Shown: piece after piece, positions 34,271 through 45,428 of the stretch
How positions within the stretch are numbered: position 1 is the first letter of the stretch
Layout of the letters: every line of letters begins with the position of its first letter
Assembly: GCF_048544455.1 (NCBI RefSeq)
Contig: NC_133536.1
Location: forward strand, 27,530,152 to 27,594,151
Reading direction: 5' to 3'
Origin: Silene latifolia
Lineage: Eukaryota; Streptophyta; Magnoliopsida; Caryophyllales; Caryophyllaceae
DNA length: 64,000 nt
Program-made: the position numbers and the translations under genes
Notes under the pieces: generated by a model
What the model was told of the DNA's origin: nothing
What the model saw: only the letters and a program-made list of their open reading frames with translations
Databases searched by the model: none

Positions 34271-37200
34271 CTATATGTCATCGTTGTAACGCCCCGTAAA
34301 TTTCGGACCGTTAATATATTTCGAAAATAATTAATTAATCAAGTAAAATTTGACAATAATGTATTTAAAGTAAAAATAATTCAAAGAAATATAATTTTAT
34401 TATATTTTGAAGAGAAGTATTTATTTTGATAGTTTTGAAATGTTTAAAAATAGTTTAAACCGTGTAAAATCTTTTATTTCGAAATAAGGGCGTATCGGGG
34501 GGAAAATGACAATTCGTTTGAACGTTGGGTAAACGAATTTGGAAATGGGTCGTATGAATACTCAATTTTATTGTAATCTCGTGTTTAAAGACTTTGGTCT
34601 TGACGGAATTTGCATTTGACTTACGGATTTAATTATTATTGAAACAAGTCAAACCCGACTCGTAAAAAATCCCGACTAAAAATCCCGCACTTCCTTTTTC
34701 CTCCTTTCCTTCCTCCCTCACGCGGCATCCCCTCCCCCTTTCCTTTCTTTTTCTAAAATTTCTTGTGTTCATCCTCTAAAAACCCAAAATCAAACACATT
34801 TCAACAAAAATCAAGCTAAAATCGCCCTAATTTCTTCGTTTCTTATCGGTTTTTCGCATAATTTACCTTTCCGGAATCCCCTCGACGAGATCTACAACTT
34901 AGTATGTTCTAATTTCAGTTTTCATTAAGTTGTTTTAAGACCAATTTTCGGTATTTTCGGTTTTATATGCTTATTATTGTGTTTTAATTGTTTATTTAGG
35001 TGAAGGATTGGAAGACGAGTTCGGGGACTCGTATATTGTAGAGGATAGCGGCTAGTGTCGTTAGGGTTTGGGTTTTGAGGTGCTAATTGCTCTTTTTCTA
35101 GCTTAAGGTAACATATTTCGAGTTACTCGACGAAAGATCGTCACATGTTTTTGATTTTTGTATGTTTGGTGAATTTTTGTTTGAGAATTAGTTTTCACAT
35201 GTTTATAATGGTTGCATGCATGTCAATTGTTAGCTTAAATTATGTCTTTTGTTAGTTTAAATTATCAAAGTTGAATTGGGGACGATTAATTAATTTTCAG
35301 ACGGTCTTATACTGAGCAAAAATGAAAAAAATAAGAGGAGTAAGGGTGGGGCAGCAGGCCGGCAGGCCCGTGGCAGGCCCACGGCTGGCCCGGGTCGGTC
35401 CGTTGCTTGTTTCGCGGATTTCCATGTAAAATTCGTCATTTCGGGTTTATTAATGACATAGTTAGTATGAGTACACTTTAGGAATTGAATCATATTAGTA
35501 ATAAAAATTATGTTAAGGGTAAAACTATGCTTATATTAATAGTTATCACATGTTAGGATAGTTTACAAAATGAAATTGTAAATAATAGGCTCAGAATGAA
35601 TTGTATAGCGATAATTGTAATGCTTTGTTGATTGTGCCGAAAACTGAGCCTTAATCCCTTTGACTGACTCGATGTCGATCAATTTGAGTGATTGGTCACC
35701 GCAATTTAACCCGCACTGCGCGGGGTCAAGGGGTTGCGGGTAAAAATTCGGTTGGATGAAATTTTGAATGAATTAGATAATCGGCCTTTTTCTTGTTTTA
35801 GGCCATTTATTATAGCTTCTTATTTAGTTATTGAATTTAATAGCTTCTTATTTTGTAGTAATGACCCTAGTTTACCCTAGAGCCTTAAATATTGTTATAA
35901 TTGCTAGGATTGGAAATTAGTATTGAATACTTATTGAGGAACTGTTGGTTTATCTGCTGAATAGACAATATTATATAGCCTTTTACATGATAGAATGTTA
36001 GAATTCATGTTGGTAAGTGGGACTTTTTGCCCTCTTATGGTTAAGTGGGTGTCTTAATTGACTTGTGTGGTGAGTCGTGTGTGGTGTGGGCTAAAGTATT
36101 CAAGCTGGGACTAGCTGGGACTAGGTCCTAGGTGAGTATTTCGGCCTTCATCATAGATAGGTCTTTATAGTCTCTGACGAGTATATGTTCACTGCTTGAT
36201 AGCCTTTGTGTTCCTGACTAGTGGATTTATATCCAAGTTGGGGCATGACCTCGTAGTTATTTTGATAGTATGGGGTCGGCTTAAGTACTAGCCAACCCTT
36301 CGGTGGTGTCCTTAGGGTACTCACTTCACTTTGTTTTAAAAAAGTTGTGGGTCTTGGGTGCGGTGGTGTGTATCCGCATGTCTAGGTCAGCGCAGATTTT
36401 AGGCTAGGGTTGTGTTGTCTCTTGGCCATGTTTTATTAATATTAACCGCCGAGCCAAGATACCGGTTCGATTACCTTCCCTACCTCGTGGTATAGACTCG
36501 AGTTACAAAGTGACTATTGACCGTACTAAGAACTTATGCCTGTCTTTGATATATTGCCCTTTCTTGTATGGTGATTTTATGAACTCGTAATAGGTGAGAT
36601 GTAAGCGGTTACGATTGATAAAGTTTGGATTACTATTTGAATTATATGATTCACATGATAGTTTAGTTTGGTCAGTTTAGGGGTCATTTGTTAGAATACA
36701 TGATAAGTAAATGGTTTATCAAATTGTTTACATGTTACATTACATGTTACATTAATTTTGACGATTCGTGGCTGGGAGGACTCGAAGTTACTCCCCACTG
36801 AATTGTGGCTTTCGTGTTTGTATAAAATGCGATTGACAGGTTGTTGATGCTTTGTTGGGGGTCACAGACGAGCTAGTGAGCAAGGAACCTTGGACCTAGT
36901 TTTGGCTATTCTATTAGTAACCCTTTTATCCTTTGGTTTGTATATTATTTGAAGGGACATATGTCTCCCTTTTCTATTTTGGGTTTGTATCATTCTACTT
37001 TCTATTTAGCTATGGCAAAGTAGTTCATCAGCTTTTGCAGGGTTTTGGCACCCGCTTCTGGGAATGTTGGACTTCTTGAGTGGGATTGGTTGTGAATGGT
37101 TTAGTTAGAAAATTTTTTGAAATTGCAGGTTTTTGGATAGTTGAACCATTTACAAACATATCCTACCAGTTTTTCTGTAGAAATTACGTAGTTATTTAAG

Positions 37201-37510
37201 GCTAGATTTAAGGGTGTCACAATCGTCCTGTGTGAGATCAATGATCTCAATCTCGTCATCTTTTGTTAGATCAATAAACACAAAATAATCATCCTTTGTC
37301 AGATCTATAATCTCGACTTTTTTTTTTCGGTAATTCTTCAGGCTCCTTCTTTACCTCTACAATTTTTTTTGCCAAATCAATAATATCAAATTCATTCGCC
37401 TCTTCTTTTACCTCCTTCAACACTAATTTATTTTTCGAAGGGAACAACCGCTTTTTGTTTGCCCCCGTCTTTTGTACCCGACATGATTTACCAACTCCGA
37501 GTCCGTTCAA
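34271..37510 (-). pseudogene. Small acidic gene with tandem IDLT motifs, split by a solo LTR
   Basis: On the minus strand the first part (37510 down to 37222) encodes a Lys/Glu-rich protein with FDIIDLAKK, then VEIIDLTKDD, VFIDLTKDD and IEIIDLTQDD. Removing the solo LTR (34285-37221) and one ATCGT duplication continues the frame for a few codons to TAG at 34271-34273. The [VI]IDLT-plus-acidic pattern is the form of SUMO-interacting motifs. VKKE and VKEE upstream fit the SUMO-acceptor consensus. A run of ten T at 37318-37327 shifts the frame before the IDLT block, so this copy is also broken there, or the run is miscalled. The start is unclear: an ATG at 37482-37484 is in another frame, and a minus TATATAAG lies at 37588-37595. 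No named family recognised. Confidence 0.5.
34285..37221 (+). repeat. Gypsy solo LTR, 2.9 kb
   Basis: Starts TGTAACGCCCCGTAAATTT and ends AGGGTGTCACA, with a perfect 5-bp target duplication ATCGT (34280-34284, 37222-37226). No internal region, so it arose by LTR-LTR recombination or is a single LTR copy. It shares blocks with 27348-30822 in inverted orientation. The lineage (Tekay-like) is a guess from LTR length and the TGTAAC start. Confidence 0.8.
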
Positions 37511-37587
37511 ACTATTACTTGTAGTGTCTTACATATTAAGATCTTTTTTATTTGTTTTGAGTGAAAGTGTTTACCTATTATATGCTA

Positions 37588-37595
37588 CTTATATA
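37588..37595 (-). promoter_or_regulatory. Candidate TATA box for the IDLT gene
   Basis: The minus strand reads TATATAAG about 105 bp upstream of the first ATG and about 80 bp upstream of the open frame. Confidence 0.35.
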
Positions 37596-37628
37596 GCCAT
37601 AAAGCAACCACCATATCTTATCAAAGAG

Positions 37629-39505
37629 TAGAGGTGGCAATCAGGCCAGCCGGGTCGGGTTTAGGTCAGGTCAAGCCGGGTCGGGTCATATCAGGTTCGG
37701 GTCATATCGGGCCAGTCACCCTTTTCGGACCGGGTTCGGGTCATTATCGGGTCGGGTCATTTCGGGTCAAATGATGTATCGGGTTGGGTCAGGTTTGGGC
37801 CGGGTCATTTCAAGTCAAATGATGTATCGGGTCGGGTCATTACCGAGTCCGGTTACTTTATCACATTACTTCAATTTTTGACCATTAAATTTATTTTTTA
37901 AGCATTATTAGGTTTAATTACTTCATTATTAGGTCAAACTTAACAATCTAATTACAAAATCACTTTCATTTTGATCAATATTAAGCTTAATAATTGTCGG
38001 TTTATCAATTTAATCAGGTCACTATCGGGTCGGATCAATATCGGGTCGGGTCCGGGTCACTAATCATAGGGTCAAGTCGGGTTACAGTGTTGGGAAATGT
38101 GTCCTCAACAATAGTACGATCACATGATTTAAATATCATTAATAAATCTCATTTTAAAGAATACAATTGGGAAGTATTTATACTGTCAACTTGTCAACAT
38201 ATATCGGTAATGATTGGCTGACTAGAGTTTGACATTACTGTCGTGTGACGGTGGTGATCAGTTTACCCCCTAGGTCATACCTATAGGGCAACACTCTTAA
38301 TTGATCATTTAATTAATCGTATAATGTTACGAGTTGATTAAATTATTTGAAAAATTGACGGACGATTTTGGAAGTAAAATTTACGTATCAAATTGAAATG
38401 TGATTAAATGAGATACGGTCTGAGTAATCGAATTGTATCATTACTCGGATGAAATTATTGTTTAAAGAAACAATTGGATTTGAATGAATTATTATAAATA
38501 TGATTTATAAATTGGTAAAATATTTTGGCACAAGTAATTGTGAATTACTAAGTCGATTTTGTATATGACGTATTTTTATTAATACGTTGATTTTTAATAT
38601 GTTAAAAATACATAACAAATTTATGTTACATATGACATGTGACATATTTACATTTGACAAAAATAAAATGGATTCCATTTTATCTCCAAATGGGCCGAAA
38701 TATGGGTGTGAGTAACAAATTGTATTGTGTTAATTAAGATTAGTGGAATTCATTATTATTACTCTAATTTAGGCATGCATACCTAGTGTCTTTTGTGTAA
38801 GAGCACAAAGACCATGCATTGGCCATCCCACTCCACCCTACCCGGTTCTCTCTTGAAAAGAACAAGGGTTCTTTTGCTTATTTTAATTATCATTCACCAT
38901 ATGAATGGTAGTGTGATAATTATTATTCATTCACTTCATAAAAATTATTTTTAGAGAGATAAAAATAATATTCTTCCTCTCCTCTTCTCCTACCCGGTTT
39001 TAGGAGCCAAAACCAAACATTTTTGGTTCAATTTTTCATCAAAATTAATATTGTACTAGTTCATATAATATTAATTTTATTAAGAGTTAGCTTTGGGTAT
39101 AATTCCTAAGGAGAGATCCTACACTTGGATCTTGTTTCTTCCATTAAAGGAAAGCTCAAGAACAAAAGAAAAGGAGATTTCTTTTGTGCCCATTTAAACC
39201 GAAATACCCATTGTAAGAATAATGTTTCTTTCTCATTTCTTTAATTAGTTTGCATGCATAAGTTCCACCTTTAATTTTATGACAAATTAATTTATAACAT
39301 ATATGAGTATGTTTATGTATAAAGATCTACATTTCTTTCATACGGGTCGTTATCGGCTTGGGTCGGGTGGGTTTCGGGTCACGGGTCATCGGGTCATGTC
39401 GAGTTACAGGTCATCATCAGGTTGCAATATTCTCGGATCGGGCCGTGTCAGGTTTGCTCGGATTCAGGTCGGGTCATTCGGGTCGGGTCAGACTTGCCAG
39501 CTCTA
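37629..39505. mobile_element. hAT-like non-autonomous transposon
   Basis: Ends are short inverted repeats, TAGAGGTGGCAA at the left and TAGAGCTGGCAA read from the right, flanked by the 8-bp duplication TCAAAGAG (37621-37628, 39506-39513). An 8-bp duplication with such ends fits hAT. The subterminal parts (37640-37860, 38019-38087, 39341-39490) are dense in GGGTCGGGTCA-type repeats. There is no transposase. The length includes a nested 1.25-kb copia solo LTR. Confidence 0.75.
38088..39340 (+). repeat. Copia-type solo LTR nested in the hAT-like element
   Basis: Begins TGTTGGGAAATGTGTCC and ends ATTTCTTTCA. The flanks TACAG (38083-38087) and TACGG (39341-39345) are a target duplication with one mismatch. 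Joining the flanks restores the GGGTC-rich sequence of the host element. Confidence 0.7.
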
Positions 39506-39513
39506 TCAAAGAG

Positions 39514-40788
39514 TTATCAACTCCTTAAATGATGGATTAGGATAACAAAATTTGTTGATGGTGCCAAAAGAAATGAGATTTTGGCGCCAAAATCTCATTA
39601 TAATCATATATACAGAGTAAATATCTCTGTCTTATGGACTAATGGGCTTATATTCAGTGCGTCGTTGCTATACAAATGGAATTTAAGACGGAGCTTAAGA
39701 CGGGTCAAATATTATTCTATTTGTATAGAGAGAACACAAATTTTGTTATTTCAGTCATTTTCCCATTTGTATTATTTAACATATTTAATATGTTTCAACG
39801 TTACGACGAATATACCCAACTTAAGAGAGAGTTAAAGTTCTACACAAATGAAATTTGAGTCGATCCGTTAAATTTGAGTTAACTTAATATGTAACTAGTT
39901 TAGATCTCGCGCAATTAATGCGTGGTATTTATAAAGTTTTTTTATTTTTGTACTACTTAATCATGCTAAATAACACCTACCTAATTTTACATATTTCACG
40001 TCATTATATTTTTTTTCGAGAAAAAAAACTGAACTGGAAATTAATCCAAGAGAAATGTGTAATGTGCTGAAATGTATTTTTTTTAAAAAAATATCTTTTA
40101 TCCCACAAAGTTAATTATTTCAATTTATAAATTCTCTCAATTTTTTTGTTATAAAAGAAATCAAAACGATTTATAGTCTTGTTTTTACATAATATAAATA
40201 GTATTAGTCAAGTCATTTTCTAATAATAATATCAATAAAAGATTTAATAGTTATTATTTTTATATTATTTATACATTATTTAAATATTATAGCTTGTGAA
40301 AATTATATAATTTGATCAAAAGATTATTTTTAATGAAAAAAATTATTTAATGAAATACATTATAATTATTAATTCCTTATTTAGTGAAAACAGTTAAATT
40401 ATTAATTGCTTCCTTATTTAAAAAGAAACTTTTTGAAGGGAAAATTTGTGAGTTCACTTATTATTTTAGTAGATAGGGGATAGATACTATATCGATTTCA
40501 CAATAAACATATTATCAAGTTATGCTATCAATAACTAATATCACAATGTACTTTCAAAATTTTAATTTAGACCAATATTTCATGTTATATTTATTCTTAG
40601 GTGCATATATAAAGTTCAAATTTTACGATGTAGAAAATGTCAATTATCCTATTTCGATCGCTACTAAGTTAATTCAATATTAGGTCATTCATCGCGTCGA
40701 GTCATCATCTGGTCACATGTTATTTTGGATGGGTTTCACATCAAATCGAGTTAAGAAAATATGTTATTGATATAGTCAATATAATCTC
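39514..40788. other. AT-rich intergenic sequence
   Basis: No gene, repeat boundary or conserved motif that I can support. Confidence 0.5.
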
Positions 40789-42186
40789 GGTTATTCAATT
40801 TAGTTAGGCTTAACTTAGTTCACCATCCTTCGAAATCATTTTGTTTAGCTTAATTTAGCTTAATTCAATCCAGTACTGTCTTCAACTCAATTCATTAACA
40901 CTTGTATATTTTAAGTATAACTTTACTTTATAAATATATTCCAAACATATAAATTTAACATCGATAAAAATTATAAAATATTAAATTGTCACGATAAAAT
41001 TTTAACATATTATTTAATCCCTCCGTCAGTAATTTGGTTACCTTTGATTTAAATACTGCTCATGAGGAATAAAAAACGTAAACAAATCACGAACATAAAT
41101 GGAGCACAAGAAAAAAAACATAAGAGTATACTTTACCATTTTTATCGTCTTAATTTATAATATAACATGACGGTCCAATAGAAATATCTGTTTCAACCAC
41201 ATTAATTCAAAAAATGACATGTTTCATATTCAAATTCTAACTAAAACAAATACAAAAAAAAAAAATTAACAAAGATGTAAGCAAAAATGAAGGCAAGCCT
41301 AAAGATTGTAACTTTGGTGATAAGTAACTAAATATTCCAGCTAAGAAATAAATAAAATGTAAACAATAAAGTATTGGACCAATAGTAAAAAAAAAAAATC
41401 ATAATGGCTAGACGGGTTTCGAATTAAGCTTTACGTACTTCAGCTATGTGCAACTTAGTTTAATTTAATTATGCTCAATTTAGTTTGGTTATTCAATTTA
41501 GTTAAGCTTAACTTAGTTCACTATCCTTCGAAATCATTCTATTTTGCTTTACTTAGCTCAACTCAGTTCAATACCGTTTTGCCTGGCTAAGTTCAATTCA
41601 ATTCAATTCATTAACACTTGTGTATTTTGAATATAACTTTATTTTGACAATATAATATTCTATAAATATATTCTAACATATAATTTTGTCATCAATAAAA
41701 ATTACTCCCTCCTATTCACTATATTCTTCCCTATTTCCTTATTCGGATTATTCGGGTTTTCTTCCCTATTTCCTTTTTTGGGTTGATTTGTGTGGTCCAA
41801 ATTAAATTACATGTGGGGTAGTGTATTTTGTGTGGTCCAAATCCACTCTCTTATTTCTTGTGCAAAAAGGAACGGGGAAGGATATAGTGAATAGGAGGGA
41901 GTATAAAATATTAAATTATCGCGATAAAATTTTAACATATTATATAATCCCTCTGTCAGTAATTTGTTTACCTTCGATTTAAGTACCGCTATCAAATAAT
42001 TAGAAAAACGTAAATAAATCACCTACATAAAGGGAGCACAAGAAAACAAGACAAGAGTATACTTTACCAATTTTATCTTCTTAATTTTATAATATAACAT
42101 GACAGTGCAATAGAAATGTCTGTTTCAACAAGCTTAATTCGTAAAATGACATATTTAATATTCAAATTCTAACTAAAACAAATATA
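40789..42186. repeat. Tandem duplication of about 0.5 kb
   Basis: Copy A about 40789-41255 and copy B about 41487-42186 share long blocks in the same order (TTATTCAATTTAGTTA, CCTTCGAAATCATT, CATTAACACTTGT, CGATAAAATTTTAACATATT, CAGTAATTTG). Copy B is longer mainly because it carries the MITE at 41705-41901. The two have diverged by many substitutions. Confidence 0.75.
41705..41901. mobile_element. Stowaway MITE, 197 bp
   Basis: Terminal inverted repeats CTCCCTCCTATTCACTATAT and its complement at 41882-41901, with TA duplications at 41703-41704 and 41902-41903. The empty site is seen in copy A of the surrounding duplication near 40970-40980. Confidence 0.85.
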
Positions 42187-42284
42187 AAAATAACAAAAAA
42201 TTTTGGTTATGAGTCTCGAACCCGTATAGAGCTTACCCCCTATTGCACTAAGAAACCATTGTGCCAAAGAATATTAATTGTTTC

Positions 42285-42876
42285 TGTTCCGGGTGTAATT
42301 TCGGAGCAGTGTTTTGTGACCACGTAAGCTTGTTGAATGACGTCTTTGACTTGTCTCTTCCTTTCGCTCTTTCCTGTTTAAGATGAACAAACTGAGGGCT
42401 CGGCTTGGTACCGAGCGTACTCACTCCGACGCTCAAGTCAGTAAACTTAAAGAGGTTAAGTTGTGTGTTACTTGACAAAGTATATCGTAGAGAGATAAGG
42501 GAGTTTATACCAGATTAATAGTGAGTTTTAGGATGAATTGTGGATTATTGGATCGTTTTCTCAATGAGGATTGAGGAGTATTTATAGACTTTCACCTTTT
42601 GTCACGTAGTGGCCAAGTGGCAGAGCAGGTGGAAAGACTGTTCTACCCTCGGCCGAGGGACCCATGGCGGCCGGGCGCTGGTTGACTCCATGCCGAGGGG
42701 ACTGCATGTGAGTACGCGGATATGCCTCCCGGCTGGCTAGTTGCCGAGCCGAGACCCAAAATGACAGCCGACAGTCGCGCGTGGTTAGGGTCATCTAATA
42801 CGTTGACTTGTTGTGGATATCTTTGACCTTGCTCAATATGTTGACTCGGTCAGCGGGTGCAGAATATGCCCCATCA
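42285..42876 (-). repeat. Solo LTR of the Retand-like family (592 bp)
   Basis: Aligns end to end with 16194-16798 and 26412-27010, with several substitutions and small deletions, and is flanked by a perfect GTTTC duplication (42280-42284, 42877-42881). It is older than the full-length copy, judging by more differences. Confidence 0.9.
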
Positions 42877-42881
42877 GTTTC

Positions 42882-43204
42882 TATTGGGAATTTAGTAATA
42901 TTTATAACTTGTAACAGCCTTGCCCCATGGTACTTCCACAAAAAATGGCACTTTTGCATTTTTTTTTTTAAAATATTTATAGTTATTATTATTGTTAGTT
43001 GTTACAACTAATTATTAATGTTAACTTCTTATATTATCTAAAATTATTTAATTTAAATTTCAAATTTAGATGTGGGGAAAGCCAAATAAGTAACAAATTT
43101 ACGATAATACCCTCGGTGGCGCTCAAATTGAGCGGGTGGCGTCATCTCATTATTCTAATATTATTCATGCAAAAAAAAAAGAAGATATAAATATATGATA
43201 CGGA
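42882..43204. other. AT-rich spacer
   Basis: No supported gene or element. Confidence 0.4.
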
Positions 43205-43655
43205 GTATTACCTTCGCTCTCCGCTTACATCATCTTTCTAGGTGGCTCCCCAATCTCATGGAAAACCAAGAAGCAAAACACGGTTTCCAAATCTTCCGCC
43301 GAATTCGAGTACAGAGCAATTGCCACAATTTGCGAATTAAAATGGCTCAAAGGCCTTCTACACTTTCTCGGGATCACACATGATAAGCCGATCGAGCTCT
43401 CATGCGAAAGTCAATCCGCACTCCATATTGCCCGCAACCCGGTCTTTCATGAACGAGCTAAACATATTGAGGTTGATTGTCACTTTATCCGCGACGAGAT
43501 TACAAATGGGACCATTCGACCAAGCTACGTTCACACTAAAAGTCAATTAGCTGACATCTTTACCAAGGCACTTGGTCGGATTCCCTTTGATGACCTGCTC
43601 TCCAAGCTGGGCGTTCATGACCCTCCACGCACCTGCTTGAGGGGGGGGGGGGGGG
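43205..43655 (+). pseudogene. Copia RNase H fragment
   Basis: An open plus-strand frame without stops reads the C-terminal RNase H part of a copia pol: FLGGSPISWKTKKQ, SKSSAEFEYRAIA, NPVFHERAKHIEVDCHFIRD and QLADIFTKALG. The first part of pol, gag and the 5' LTR are missing. It runs into a G-rich polypurine tract. Confidence 0.85.
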
Positions 43656-43658
43656 GGG
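43641..43658 (+). other. Run of 18 G (expanded polypurine tract)
   Basis: Uninterrupted poly-G where the copia polypurine tract is expected; the first bases of the LTR seem lost in it. Confidence 0.7.
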
Positions 43659-43952
43659 TTATTACGAAGCCCAAACAAGCACACCAAGCCCACACTCTTG
43701 ATCCTCTTCCAACTGACTGATTTCCAAAATATCAGTCCATTTGATATCCGTCCAACGACACTCCACTTATCCATCATATATTCAAGGCAAATATATCTCT
43801 TTGCCTATTATAGTTTATTTCTCAATTATTTATTCCATGTTTATACTTGTGCTCTAAACCATATAAATAGCTTAGCATTGTAATTGTACACACACAATAA
43901 TCAATAATATATGATTCCTACGTTTACACGCTTATAATATTTTCTCGCAATA
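43659..43952 (+). repeat. Copia 3' LTR remnant
   Basis: Follows the poly-G tract, with TATAAATA at 43862-43869, and probably ends at TTTTCTCGCA near 43952. No partner LTR is visible. Confidence 0.55.
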
Positions 43953-44374
43953 ATTCTGATGAACACGTGTACCCACTAAGCATTTTTCGAATGCATTCTT
44001 TGGTATCGCTTGATTTGAACATATGTCATCGGATTGCTTCAAGTGCTACTCATTCAATTAGTGTTCCAAACCTCAAGAAACTTCAGCTATCTTGGATTAA
44101 CTATGAATGTTTGAGACGGCTATTGAGTTGTTGCCCATCACTTGGAGACTTGTCCGTGTCCATTTATGAGTCTAAGACGCACTCGGTATCACTTACAAGC
44201 AAGAAATTAAAGCGATTATGTTTAAGTCTTGACGGGTTGTCCATTGTTGATGTTATCAGCGATGCTCCAATATTGGATAAATTGAATTATTCTACGATTT
44301 CCACATTATCAATGCAAATGTTAGATTCGGTCTCAAATGTCGTCAAGTCACTTGAACTCGAAGCATATAATATG
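43953..44374 (+). pseudogene. F-box/LRR (FBD-type) protein fragment
   Basis: The frame encodes LSIFRMHSLVSLDLNIC, VPNLKKLQLSWINYE, CLRRLLSCCPSLGDLSVSI and KLKRLCLSLDG. This is the leucine-rich region of plant F-box/LRR/FBD proteins, which are SCF ubiquitin-ligase substrate adaptors. The F-box itself (N-terminus) and the FBD end are absent. The left boundary is a copia LTR and the right boundary is the LTR of another copia in the opposite orientation. Codons after 44374 belong to that LTR. Not functional here. Confidence 0.75.
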
Positions 44375-44561
44375 TGTGAGAAATATAATGTTATTATATA
44401 TATCAATCAAAGCATTACATCGGTATTTATACTAGAATACATAGCTAGGGTTTACAATAATAAGGAAATTAGAATCCTATATGATATACAATGCTTGGAG
44501 GTTAAGTTAATAATAATTCTAAGAATATACAGTAGAAATATAATAGACAATAATATAAAAG

Positions 44562-45428
44562 CTATGTATTATCCTTAATATGCCCCTGCAAGATGGACGA
44601 TCCAAAGGAGAGACCAATCTTGAGTAGTAAGGAGTAGAAACGCGGTCTAGGGAGCGGTTTAGTGAGCAAGTCAGCAAGTTGGTCGGAACCAGAAATATGG
44701 GTAACACGAAGTAACCCTTTGGCAACCTGTTCCTTGACAAAATGAAAAGCAAGAGCGACATGCTTCATACGTGAACGAAAAACCGGATTAACCGAGTAAT
44801 GCGTAGCTCCGAGATTATCACAATAAATAGCAGAAGTGGAAAGGGATGTAAAACCCAGTTCACTTAGTAAGGACTGGACCCAAAGGAGTTCGGCAGAGGC
44901 ATCAGATATTGCCCGAAACTCCGCTTCAGTAGTAGAACGAGCTAGAGTTCTTTGTTTGCAAGATACCCAAGAGATCGGATTTTTGCCAAAATAAACAATG
45001 TACCCGGAAGTAGCCACATAGTTAGTTGTATCACGAGCAAAGTCCGCATCACAGTAAGAGTGGAGAATAAGAGGAGAGTCACGAAATAAACGAAGACCAG
45101 CATGTAAGGTTCCCTTGAGGTAACGAAGGACACGCTTAAGAGCTTGCCAGTGAGCTGTGCGTGGAGCCTGCATAAATTGAGCAAGTTTGTTGACTGAGAA
45201 GGCAATATCAGGACGGGTAAGGGATAGGTATTAGAGGGAGCCAACAATGGCCCTGTATTCAGTGGTATTGGGAATTGGTGAACCATCCATGGAGGTGAGG
45301 GGAGGATAGAAGGAAAGAGGGGTGGGGGAGGGTTTGCAATCAGTCATCTTGTACCGAGATAGCAGGTCATGAATGTACTTGGTTTGAGTGAGGGTGAGGC
45401 CGAAGGGAGTGGGAGTGACTTCAATGCA
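44562..45428 (-). pseudogene. Copia RNase H and end of reverse transcriptase
   Basis: Minus-strand frame 44562-45173 has RNase H motifs (LHAGLRLFRDSPL, YCDADFARDTTN, STTEAEFRAISDASAE, NPVFRSRMKHVALAFHFV, DLLTKPLPRPRF). Frame 45231-45428 gives the RT end (GLTLTQTKYIHDLLSRYKM). A stop or frame change separates them near 45230. The RT palm with its YVDD motif is missing, because an internal deletion joins integrase directly to the RT end near 45425-45430. Confidence 0.85.
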
